Below are positions 35,876-42,429 of a stretch of 42,429 nucleotides of DNA, one piece after another. The notes under the pieces are model-generated. The model was not told where the DNA came from and did no database searches. It saw nothing but the letters and a program-made list of their open reading frames with translations. The stretch spans positions 1 to 42,429 of the forward strand of contig VGDT01000025.1 in assembly GCA_016869595.1 (NCBI GenBank). Reading direction: 5' to 3'. Position 1 is the first letter of the stretch. Every line of letters starts with the position of its first letter. The stretch is from Alphaproteobacteria bacterium. Its GTDB lineage: Bacteria > Pseudomonadota > Alphaproteobacteria > Rhizobiales > Beijerinckiaceae. A program made the position numbers and the translations under genes.

Positions 35876-37186
35876 TCACACTATATTGTCATCCTGCTCA
35901 ATCCGCGAATTTTTCTTCGTATCCGGCATCGTCGCATAGACGATGAGCGAAATGAAAATCGCGGCGCTGGCATAATAGAAGAACCAGCTCTCATGGCCAT
36001 GCGCCTTAAACCAGAGCGCCACATATTCCGCCGAGCCGCCAAAGAGCGACACTGTCGCCGCATAAGGCAAAGCGACGCCCGTGACTCGGATGGCTGCAGG
36101 AAAAAGCTCCGCCTTCACCACGGCGTTGATCGACGTATAGAGCGCAACGATCAGCCAGGCGCAGCAGATCAGCGCGAAGGCGGTCCATGCATCGCGCGCA
36201 TTCTGTATCGCGGTCAGCAGCGGCACGGTTAGAGTGGTTCCGAACACGCCGAAAGCGATCAGCATTGGCCGGCGGCCGACGCGATCTGACAATGCGCCGT
36301 AGATCGGTTGAAGACAGAGCGCGAAGAGAAGCGAGCCCGCCGCAATCCAGGTCGTCTGACGGTCGCTCAAGCCCGCGGACAGTTTGAGAAACTTCTGCAT
36401 GTAGGTCGTATAGACATAGAAGGCGATCGTGCCGCCGAGCGTCAGTCCAACGACTGTCGCGGTCTCCCGCTTATGCGAAAGGAGCGCGGCGAGCGAGCCG
36501 CGCTTGCGCTCGGCGCAGGATGCCTTGAAGGCTGGCGTCTCCGCAAGGTCGCGGCGCATGAAAAGCGCGACGACGGCGAGCAGCGCGCCAATAGCGAATG
36601 GGATGCGCCATCCCCAGTCGCGCAACGCCTGTGCATCGAGCGCGATATCTTGCAGGATCAGCAGCACGCAAAGCGCAAGCAATTGTCCGGCGATCATCGT
36701 CACATATTGGAAACTCGAATAGAAGCCGCGCCGCTCGGGATGCGCCATTTCGGCGAGATAGGTCGCGCTCGAACCATATTCGCCGCCAAGACTAACGCCC
36801 TGGATTAAGCGGGCGAAGAGCAACGTCGCCGGCGCGCCGACGCCGATCATCGCATAGGTGGGCGCGAGAGCGACGAGGAGCGACCCAAGGCACATCAGCA
36901 TGACCGAGAGCATCAGCGCGAGACGGCGGCCGCGACCATCGCCGATGCGCCCGAAAATATAGGCGCCGATCGGCCGCATGAAGAAACCGAGCGCGAAGAC
37001 GCCCGAGGCTGCCATCATCTGCGCGACAGGGTCGTCGCCCGGAAAAAACGAGTCGGCGAAATAAAGCGAGAAGGCCGAATAAACGTAGAAGTCATACCAT
37101 TCGACGAGATTGCCGATCGAGCCGATCACAATGGCCCGCAGCCGCGCCGCTTCGGTCTTGAGATCGATCGCTGCGGCGTCGCGCAT
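35876..37186 (-). CDS. MFS transporter, metabolite:H+ symporter (MHS/KgtP-like) family
   Basis: This encodes 436 residues with about 12 hydrophobic segments. The start IGNLVEWYDFYVYSAFSLYF, then FGRIGDGRGRRLALMLSVML and LIQGVSLGGEYGSSATYLAE, are diagnostic of the MHS subfamily, which imports alpha-ketoglutarate, proline/betaine or related acids with protons. A second RxGRR loop occurs at LSDRVGRRPMLIAFG. The substrate cannot be read from the sequence. The gene lies 7 bp after the DUF1345 gene, which suggests co-transcription. Confidence 0.9.
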   Translation of the reverse strand: MRDAAAIDLKTEAARLRAIVIGSIGNLVEWYDFYVYSAFSLYFADSFFPGDDPVAQMMAASGVFALGFFMRPIGAYIFGRIGDGRGRRLALMLSVMLMCLGSLLVALAPTYAMIGVGAPATLLFARLIQGVSLGGEYGSSATYLAEMAHPERRGFYSSFQYVTMIAGQLLALCVLLILQDIALDAQALRDWGWRIPFAIGALLAVVALFMRRDLAETPAFKASCAERKRGSLAALLSHKRETATVVGLTLGGTIAFYVYTTYMQKFLKLSAGLSDRQTTWIAAGSLLFALCLQPIYGALSDRVGRRPMLIAFGVFGTTLTVPLLTAIQNARDAWTAFALICCAWLIVALYTSINAVVKAELFPAAIRVTGVALPYAATVSLFGGSAEYVALWFKAHGHESWFFYYASAAIFISLIVYATMPDTKKNSRIEQDDNIV

Positions 37187-37193
37187 ATGTCCT

Positions 37194-37910
37194 TCAGACC
37201 AATTGGCTGGCGATGTTCACCATGAGCGCGAGGATCGTGGTGTTGAAGAAAAAAGCGACAATGCCATGCGTCGCCACCAGCAGTCTTATTGGCGACGAGC
37301 AGGTTTCGACGTCAGCGGTCTGAAAGGCGACGCCGATGACGTAGGAAAAATAGAGGAAATCGATATATTGCGGCGTCTTGGTGTTGGGAAAGTGCAGCCC
37401 GCCTCTCGCCTCCGGCGGTTCGCCGGGATCGCTCTCCTCCTCAAAATAATATTCATGCGCATAATGAAATGCGAATGTCAGGTGCAGGAACAGCCAGGAA
37501 TTCAGCACGGTGATGATGGTTAGCGCGACCGATGCGCCCTTCTCCCAACCTTCCATGCCCTTCACTGAACCCAGTTGAACGACGACTGCGCCGAAAGACG
37601 CGGTGGCGATCGCCGTCGTCAGCAACAGCATGACGAAGCGGCCTTCATCGAGATGTTGCGCCCGTTCGCGGATGGTCTCATGCGTCGCGCCGGCGACGGA
37701 CATCGCCACGAGCGCCAAATAGCAGAGCGTAAAGGCGTTCCACCCGATGAGCGCGCGCGAGACGGGCTGCATCGCTTGTGGCAGAAGCGATCCGACTGCA
37801 AGGCCGAGCGCGACGCTGACGAAAAGTTGCGGCCGCGCGCGGATAATTCGAAAGGGCGCCAGGATTGGCGAGGCGCGCCGTCGAATGTTGGACAGTCCTT
37901 GTCGGCGCAT
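37194..37910 (-). CDS. DUF1345 membrane protein
   Basis: This encodes 238 residues from the ATG at 37910; a TTG at 37925 is less likely because GAGG fits the ATG. Five or six membrane helices are visible (LFVSVALGLAVGSLL, ALIGWNAFTLCYLALVAMSV, FVMLLLTTAIATASFGAVVV, ASVALTIITVLNSWLFLHLT, LVATHGIVAFFFNTTILALM). The motif FAFHYAHEYY and YIDFLYFSYVIGVAFQTADV are signatures of DUF1345. The YIDFLYFSY-Q-A-D segment resembles an ion-channel pore region. The function is unknown. Confidence 0.88.
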   Translation of the reverse strand: MRRQGLSNIRRRASPILAPFRIIRARPQLFVSVALGLAVGSLLPQAMQPVSRALIGWNAFTLCYLALVAMSVAGATHETIRERAQHLDEGRFVMLLLTTAIATASFGAVVVQLGSVKGMEGWEKGASVALTIITVLNSWLFLHLTFAFHYAHEYYFEEESDPGEPPEARGGLHFPNTKTPQYIDFLYFSYVIGVAFQTADVETCSSPIRLLVATHGIVAFFFNTTILALMVNIASQLV

Positions 37911-37921
37911 GGCGTTGCGCC

Positions 37922-38854
37922 TCAATTTCGCCGTGCAGCGACGAAACGGGCGGCCTCAGCCAGAATGTCGGTCCCCTTGCCCAGTCCGGTTTCGCGCAAC
38001 GCCGCCGTCGCTTCTTCGACAAGCGAGTCGCGTCTTTCCCGGGCGACGTCGAGACCAAGGAGACCGACAAGGGTCGCCTTGCCGCGCTCGGCGTCCTTGC
38101 CTGCGCGCTTTCCGAGCGCGGCGCTGTCGCCCTCCGCGTCGAGAATGTCGTCGGCGATTTGAAAGGCGGCGCCGAGCGCTTCTCCATAGCGCGTCAGCGC
38201 ATGCGCTTGCTGCGCGGAGGCGGCGCCGAGGATCGCGCCGGCGTCGACCGCGAAGCGTAACAGGGCGCCGGTCTTCATCGCCTGCATCTGCAAAGTTTCT
38301 TCAAGCGACAGAGGCGTCGCCGCGGTTTCCGCGGCGAGATCGAGCGCCTGTCCGCCGACCATGCCGCCAAGCCCGGCCGCGCGCGCCAAGGCGAGCACCA
38401 AACCGGCGCGCACGCCCGCATCCGAATGCGTTTTGGGATCGGCGATGACGTCGAAAGCGTAGGTCAAGAGCCCATCGCCAGCGAGGATCGCCGTCGCTTC
38501 GTCGAACGCCTTATGAGTCGTCGGACGGCCGCGGCGCAGATCATCATCGTCCATCGCCGGCAAATCGTCATGGGCGAGCGAATAGCAATGGATCATTTCG
38601 AGCGCGCAGGCGGCGCGCAACGCCGCTTCGCCGATGACGCCGAAGAGCCGCGCGGATTCGATGACAAGAAAAGGCCGCAACCGTTTGCCGCCGCCAAGCG
38701 ACGAATAGCGCATCGCCTCGAGAAGGCGCGTGGGACGCGCGATCTCGCCCGGGAGCGGCGCAGCCGAGAGCAGCGCGTCGAGCGCAGACTCGGTCGCCTC
38801 GGCGGCGGCGTCGAGACGACGGCGAAACTCCTCGGCGCGGGCGGTTGCATCCAT
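37922..38854 (-). CDS. ispA: Farnesyl diphosphate synthase
   Basis: This encodes 310 residues from the ATG at 38854, preceded by AAGGA; the frame runs further upstream but without family similarity. It is a short-chain trans-prenyl synthase joining IPP with DMAPP and GPP. The first Asp-rich motif is in HCYSLAHDDLPAMDDDDLRR, the second in AFQIADDILDAEGD, with LGGGKRLRPFL for diphosphate binding. The two-residue insertion in the first motif marks the bacterial IspA type. A DXS gene, often adjacent, is not seen here. Confidence 0.92.
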   Translation of the reverse strand: MDATARAEEFRRRLDAAAEATESALDALLSAAPLPGEIARPTRLLEAMRYSSLGGGKRLRPFLVIESARLFGVIGEAALRAACALEMIHCYSLAHDDLPAMDDDDLRRGRPTTHKAFDEATAILAGDGLLTYAFDVIADPKTHSDAGVRAGLVLALARAAGLGGMVGGQALDLAAETAATPLSLEETLQMQAMKTGALLRFAVDAGAILGAASAQQAHALTRYGEALGAAFQIADDILDAEGDSAALGKRAGKDAERGKATLVGLLGLDVARERRDSLVEEATAALRETGLGKGTDILAEAARFVAARRN

Positions 38855-39187
38855 GAGTGCGATATCCTTGAGACAAATGACAGTGGCTGCTAGCAAATTT
38901 ACGCTCCCACCCCAAGCGGGAAGCACAAAATTCATGGCTAAAAATCGGCGAGTTTTGGTCTTTTCCGCAAACGCTGGCGCTCCAAGCTCGCCGCAATGTT
39001 GTATTTTTGCGACAGCCATGAGAGGCGCAGGTCTTTAATCTGCGCCCGACGCCAATGCGGCTTGCGGTTTTCCCCAAGCAGCCGTCGGCCGCGGCGTCAT
39101 ACAGAATTCGCGGCGCTCTCAACCGAGCTTGTCAGACGTTGCGTCGCCTGGATGCGAATATCGAGAAACATCCTTGAGGAGACACGC
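38855..39187. other. Intergenic region between ispA and a lipoprotein gene
   Basis: Both flanking genes are transcribed outward from this 333-bp region, so it should hold two promoters. A short inverted repeat GGCGCAG/CTGCGCC lies near 39023-39045. I see no convincing gene; the upstream extension of the ispA frame here is not protein-like. Confidence 0.5.
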
Positions 39188-39478
39188 ATGAAGAAGGTTC
39201 TGCTGCTGACGACCGTCTTAGCGGCGGCCGCGCCCCTTACGGCGTGCAATACGCCTGGCGAACGCGCCGCGGGCGGCGCCGTGATCGGCGGGTTAGGCGG
39301 CGCGGGCATCGGCGCGCTGGCTTCGGGCGGGCGCGCGGGCGGCACGCTGGCTGGAGCCGCCATCGGCGCGGCGAGCGGGGCCATCGTCGGAGCGGCGACC
39401 GCTCCGCCGCAGCGCTGCGCGAAGTGGGGCTGGGACTATGACGGCAACCGCGTCTGCGTCGCTTTCTACAATCAGTGA
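39188..39478 (+). CDS. Small lipoprotein with glycine-zipper repeats
   Basis: This encodes 96 residues from the ATG at 39188, with GAGGAG upstream. The signal peptide ends in a lipobox (LTAC, Cys20). The mature part is a run of GxxxG units (GGAVIGGLGGAGIGALASGG, GGTLAGAAIGAASGAIVGAA), a glycine-zipper pattern typical of 17-kDa-antigen/Rick-type outer membrane lipoproteins. It ends with CAKWGWDYDGNRVCVAFYNQ. A terminator follows within 20 bp, so it is a monocistronic unit. Confidence 0.85.
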   Translation: MKKVLLLTTVLAAAAPLTACNTPGERAAGGAVIGGLGGAGIGALASGGRAGGTLAGAAIGAASGAIVGAATAPPQRCAKWGWDYDGNRVCVAFYNQ

Positions 39479-39496
39479 TTGCAGATATCTTTTAAG

Positions 39497-39530
39497 AACC
39501 GCAGGCTTGTCGCCTGCGGTTTATTTTTTT
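39497..39530 (+). terminator. Rho-independent terminator
   Basis: A perfect 10-bp stem AACCGCAGGC / GCCTGCGGTT with loop TTGTC is followed by TATTTTTTT. It lies 18 bases after the stop of the glycine-zipper lipoprotein gene. Confidence 0.95.
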
Positions 39531-39624
39531 GCCTTCGCTCATTGAGCGAGCTTCGCCAGCGCGCTTCTTGATCTTGGAGTAAAGACCGCTAATTTGAAGG
39601 GAGCGGCGCTGAGCGGAGAGAATC

Positions 39625-39711
39625 ATGCCGGACGGCTTCACGAGACTGATGATTTTGGGCGCAATTGGATTTTTCCTTGGCGCGGCGATTGTGGGTTACT
39701 ACGGCGGCTGA
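39625..39711 (+). CDS. 28-residue single-helix membrane peptide
   Basis: This short frame reads MPDGFTRLMILGAIGFFLGA then AIVGYYGG. It has one hydrophobic helix with GxxxG-like spacing. GGAGAG lies 4-5 bases ahead of the ATG. Such peptides are often missed in annotation. No family is recognised, and chance origin cannot be excluded. Confidence 0.5.
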   Translation: MPDGFTRLMILGAIGFFLGAAIVGYYGG

Positions 39712-39858
39712 AGACTGCCGGCCGCGGAAGCTGCGAGTAAGGGGGGTCCCTCAGCACCGCGCGTAGGCGCTGAGGTTGCGCCGGATAGTCCTGAACTCTC
39801 GACTGTCCTCCGCACTGGCCGCCGCCGATGCCGATCACAATTCATATGGGCTGTAACG

Positions 39859-39881
39859 TTAGATTAACCATGTTAATCTAA
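39859..39881. promoter_or_regulatory. 23-bp perfect inverted repeat (operator candidate)
   Basis: TTAGATTAA, five bases, then TTAATCTAA: two 9-bp arms that match perfectly. It is AT-rich in a GC-rich background and lies 36 bp upstream of the small membrane protein at 39917. No T-run follows, so it looks more like a binding site for a dimeric regulator than a terminator. Confidence 0.55.
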
Positions 39882-39916
39882 GCGAGTGCGGTTTGACGCG
39901 CGACAGGAGAACAACC

Positions 39917-40138
39917 ATGGCGATCAACATCAGGACCAAGCTCGGAGCCGCTTTGGCGATTGGAGTTCTCGCCGGCCTCTCGTCGGCGTTGCTTTCCCTG
40001 CTGCTTTTGGTTGTGGCGGGCTTCCTGATCGCCTGGGGCCAAAACCCGCAGGGCACGGAGGCCTTTTTCGAAAGCCTTCCCTTCGGCAATTACAGCTCGA
40101 AGGCCTTCTCTCGTTTGAGCGCGCTCCTTTCTGAGTAA
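39917..40138 (+). CDS. Small membrane protein
   Basis: This encodes 73 residues from the ATG at 39917, preceded by CAGGAGA. The first half contains a long hydrophobic region (ALAIGVLAGLSSALLSLLLL, VVAGFLIAWG), one or two membrane helices. The polar C-terminus reads QNPQGTEAFFESLPFGNYSS. The upstream TTG in the same frame lacks support. The function is unknown. A palindromic element lies just upstream. Confidence 0.65.
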   Translation: MAINIRTKLGAALAIGVLAGLSSALLSLLLLVVAGFLIAWGQNPQGTEAFFESLPFGNYSSKAFSRLSALLSE

Positions 40139-40291
40139 GCGTCGCACACGGACCAGTCCGCGCGGCGTCCATTCAGAAACCAGCAAGCAGGCACAGAGTC
40201 CCGCATTAGATCCGCTCAGCTGAAAGCGCTTTCTTCGGGGCAGCAACAGATTCGGCTGGCGCCACAGACGCCGCACGATGCCCATGATGCT

Positions 40292-40576
40292 TTACTGCGC
40301 GCTCGGCTTCCCTACCGCGTCCTTGACGCACTTCTTCGTGAAGCTCGTCTTGGCGGCGCCCGCCAGCTTCTTGTCAGCCGCGGCGGCATCGCACGAAGCG
40401 ATGGCCGCGTCTCTTTCGCACTTTTTCATGAAGCTGTTCAGCGCCGCGCCGTGGAGCTTCTTTTCGCTCGCCTGTGCCGCGCAGTCCGGAGCGGCCGCCG
40501 GCGTTTGAGCGAAAACAGCGCCGGAAAGCAAAACGCCGCCAGCGCAGATCGAAGCGGTCAAGATCCTTCTCAGCAT
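40292..40576 (-). CDS. PsiF-repeat exported protein
   Basis: This encodes 94 residues from the ATG at 40576 with an excellent GAGGAGG site. A signal peptide (TASICAGGVLLSGAVFAQ) precedes two PsiF repeats: CAAQASEKKLHGAALNSFMK-KC and CDAAAADKKLAGAAKTSFTK-KC. PsiF-type proteins are small periplasmic proteins named after a phosphate-starvation gene of E. coli; their function is not established. The 31 bases to the gene at 40608 suggest possible co-transcription. Confidence 0.88.
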   Translation of the reverse strand: MLRRILTASICAGGVLLSGAVFAQTPAAAPDCAAQASEKKLHGAALNSFMKKCERDAAIASCDAAAADKKLAGAAKTSFTKKCVKDAVGKPSAQ

Positions 40577-40607
40577 GCTGTCCTCCTCAAGAGTGCGCGC
40601 TTCACCG

Positions 40608-40772
40608 CTAGTACAACCAAAGAAGCGCGACCAAAGAAGCCATCCCAAGAGCGTCGAACACGATGCCTTCCCAAGTCGGGCCGACCCACGTTCCCAGCGT
40701 GAGCAAGCCGACTCCAGCGACGAGAGATGCAAACGATGCCCCTATTCCAGGGCGGCTCGGGCGCTTAGCCAT
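40608..40772 (-). CDS. Small membrane protein, two helices
   Basis: This encodes 54 residues from the ATG at 40772, which has GGAGAGG upstream. Two hydrophobic segments (ASFASLVAGVGLLTLGTWVG and GIVFDALGMASLVALLWLY) are joined by a short turn. It reads toward the PsiF-repeat gene. No family is recognised. Confidence 0.55.
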   Translation of the reverse strand: MAKRPSRPGIGASFASLVAGVGLLTLGTWVGPTWEGIVFDALGMASLVALLWLY

Positions 40773-41113
40773 GACATCCTCTCCAATCTTGAAGATTGCC
40801 AAGATGAGATAGGCGGCCGCCCTGGTTCACTGTCGTAAATCCGCGAACTCCTCCGTCCTCAAATAAGCCCCGATCCTATTCGGAGAGAGACGGGCGCAAG
40901 CTTACGTAGAGAGACCTAGTGAGGCGACAAGCATTGGCGACTCTCTTGGCCAGAAAAAGCTCGTGGAGCATTCAGCGCCCGCGCCTTCAAAAAGAGGCGC
41001 CAGGAGTCAACATCGGAAGCGCGAGCGTTGGAAATAGTAGCGAAACACATGACCGCATGAGCCCTGTTAAGCTTCGTCTGGAGAGGGGCGTTCTTAGGCA
41101 AAGGAGCATCGCG
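40773..41113. other. Intergenic region, divergent promoters expected
   Basis: This 341-bp region separates two outward-reading genes. The open frames crossing it have no signal peptide, family motif or ribosome-binding site that I can support. I see no RNA gene or repeat in it. Confidence 0.5.
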
Positions 41114-41464
41114 ATGCTTCGACGAATTGCTCTACTCGGCGCGCTGGCCGCTACAATCCTCATCCACGGAGAAGCTCTTGCTTGGGGGCACGGTGGCGGC
41201 TTCGGCGGCGTTCGCTTCGGCGGCTTTGGGGGCGGTCACTTCGGCGGTTGGGGCGGACGCGGCTGGGGCGGCGGATTTGGCCGCGCCGGTTGGGGCGGCC
41301 CCCGCTGGAGCTCTGGCGGCTGGGGTTACCGTCCCATCGTCTACGGCGCCTATGGCTACGGATGTTATCGCCCGCGCACCGTCTGGACTGGCTGGGGATG
41401 GACGCAGACTTGGGTGAACGTCTGCGGCTACCCAGGATCGGGCTACGCCAGCTGGGGTTGGTAG
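41114..41464 (+). CDS. Secreted Gly/Trp/Tyr-rich protein
   Basis: This encodes 116 residues from the ATG at 41114 with AAGGAG upstream. After a signal peptide (LLGALAATILIHGEALA) the mature protein is almost entirely Gly, Trp, Phe, Tyr and Arg (GGGFGGVRFGGFGGGHFGGW and similar). It ends with a less repetitive part containing three cysteines (GYGCYRPRTVWTGWGW, VNVCGYPGSGY). The composition resembles surface or sulfur-globule-type glycine-rich proteins, but no specific role can be assigned. Confidence 0.75.
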   Translation: MLRRIALLGALAATILIHGEALAWGHGGGFGGVRFGGFGGGHFGGWGGRGWGGGFGRAGWGGPRWSSGGWGYRPIVYGAYGYGCYRPRTVWTGWGWTQTWVNVCGYPGSGYASWGW

Positions 41465-41490
41465 AAACGCCAAAAGTTGGCGCCCAATCG

Positions 41491-41527
41491 AAAAACGCCT
41501 CGCCAGTTCACTCCTGGTCGAGGCGTT
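41491..41527 (-). terminator. Terminator of the His-rich protein gene (possibly bidirectional)
   Basis: The arms AACGCCTCG (41494-41502) and CGAGGCGTT (41519-41527) pair perfectly, with extra CCAG/CTGG pairing inside. On the minus strand the stem is followed by a T-run, which suits the gene at 41630-41908. On the plus strand it could also end the Gly-rich gene, but the T-tract there is weak. Confidence 0.75.
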
Positions 41528-41629
41528 CATTTCGAGCGGTAGGCCATCTTTTTGAACGATTGAGGCCAAGCAGTCTTAAGGCAGTTGTTGCGCGCGAGCA
41601 CACATTGCTCGGAACCCCGCCGCCCAAAC

Positions 41630-41908
41630 TCACGAATGATGGCGGTGATGATGGCGGTGATGATGATGAGGGACTTCACCAGCCGAGGTCGCTGTTGCGG
41701 GAGCCGGCGAGGGGCTGCCAGGCACAGCCGTGGTGCTCCCCGTCACTTTGTCCAACACGTCTGTAACTGACTTGCCCGCCTCGGCCCCCACGCGATTCAC
41801 TCCAGCGCCAAGCGCTGAAATCGGATCTTCGGCCTTCGCTGCTTGAGCAATGAAAGCGGCCCCCAGCATTAGGCCAAATATCAACCCAACCTTCTTAAAG
41901 CGCACCAT
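41630..41908 (-). CDS. Exported protein with histidine-rich tail
   Basis: This encodes 92 residues from the ATG at 41908, preceded by GGGAGG. A signal peptide (GLIFGLMLGAAFIAQAAKAE) is followed by a small helix-forming part (ISALGAGVNRVGAEAGKSVT), a Pro/Ala/Ser/Thr linker, and a C-terminus HHHHRHHHRHHS. Such a tail can bind nickel, zinc or copper in the periplasm. The link to metal handling is inferred from composition only. Confidence 0.7.
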   Translation of the reverse strand: MVRFKKVGLIFGLMLGAAFIAQAAKAEDPISALGAGVNRVGAEAGKSVTDVLDKVTGSTTAVPGSPSPAPATATSAGEVPHHHHRHHHRHHS

Positions 41909-42302
41909 TTGAACCTCCCTACTTCTCTCTGCCAAAGGCGCCCCATTAATAGTTCGCAGCGGCCTCCGAGCCAATGCCTTGACCAAAATCTCTACGATTT
42001 CCCTCACCAATTTACCGCGCTGAAAGTCTGCGCACCCTTTCAAAAAGGAAACGGCAGATGCGCTCTCGCAGTCACAGATTTACCTATTGATGCTTGCAGT
42101 CGACTAACTTTCATCGCGACAGCCGGCGTTCGTCAGAGACAATGGATGAGTAGGCCGCCGCGCCAGACTCATGGCCCGGCGGCGCTCGTCAGCGCGAAGG
42201 CCGGCCGATCATGGGACGAGGAAGCAAACCAACCCATGGCGGCTATCTGGCGGCTAGACGTGTTCGCCAGCGCGGCAGATCGATCTAATTTATTGAAAAA
42301 AC
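41909..42302. other. Intergenic region, no gene seen
   Basis: This lies between the His-rich protein gene and tRNA-Thr. It should contain the promoter of the His-rich gene. The frames crossing it are out-of-frame extensions or readings through the tRNA. I see no repeat or RNA structure that I can support. Confidence 0.5.
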
Positions 42303-42377
<75 letters not shown>

Positions 42378-42429
42378 GTTTTGATCGCTCGAAACGACTG
42401 AAACGGCCTCGAGGATTTCGGCGACTGTG

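Noticed and set aside
38855-39019. 55-residue N-terminal extension of IspA
   Set aside because: The frame is open, but IspA proteins normally begin near the ATG at 38854 and the extension has no family-like sequence.

Overview
The window is GC-rich chromosomal DNA of an alphaproteobacterium. The NikR, DnaG and RpoD types, the FeuP/FeuQ-like regulators, the DUF1345 and DUF3126 families and an RcGTA-type particle cluster all point to Hyphomicrobiales (Rhizobiales). A methanotroph-like genus (Methylocystis/Methylosinus type) is my guess only.

Bases 1-15112 hold a gene-transfer-agent/prophage cluster in RcGTA order: a ruined portal gene (g3), g3.5, prohead protease g4, capsid g5, head-tail genes g6-g8, tail tube g9, chaperones g10 and g10.1, tape measure g11, g12, g13, g14 and the giant g15. 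It continues into a DUF2793/polyglycine fibre-like gene and what looks like a lysis cassette: amidase, small membrane protein, and an overlapping membrane-protein/lipoprotein pair resembling spanins. Everything from g3.5 on reads open. The portal has three independent lesions and no terminase is visible, so this locus alone should not package DNA.

Bases 15190-21681 are mostly housekeeping: a PepSY-like exported protein with a FeuP/FeuQ-like two-component system, a duplicated DUF3126-like protein, an exported lysine/proline-rich protein with a clear terminator, and a run of 3-methyladenine glycosylase (tag), HD hydrolase, tyrosine phosphatase and NrtR-type NAD regulator genes.

Bases 21678-23188 are an AT-richer insertion between two 71-bp direct repeats. 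Each repeat is the 3' end of the NAD-regulator gene, so the host gene stays intact, as with an integrated element. The cargo is one membrane/TPR-like gene plus a possible micro-ORF.

Bases 23351-31083 carry a ClpP-fold-like exported protein, a DUF882 peptidoglycan peptidase, malate dehydrogenase, an exported hypothetical protein, tRNA-Lys(CTT), a membrane-bound class III adenylate cyclase, nikR and a brnTA toxin-antitoxin pair with a visible promoter and palindrome.

Bases 31296-42429 carry dnaG (zinc ligands lost), rpoD, an orphan hicB behind a truncated hicA, an MHS-family transporter, a DUF1345 protein, ispA, a series of small envelope proteins and tRNA-Thr(GGT).

A palindromic repeat of about 105-115 bp occurs four times. 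Two copies sit inside the GTA cluster between genes, and two sit exactly at the broken ends of the portal and hicA genes.
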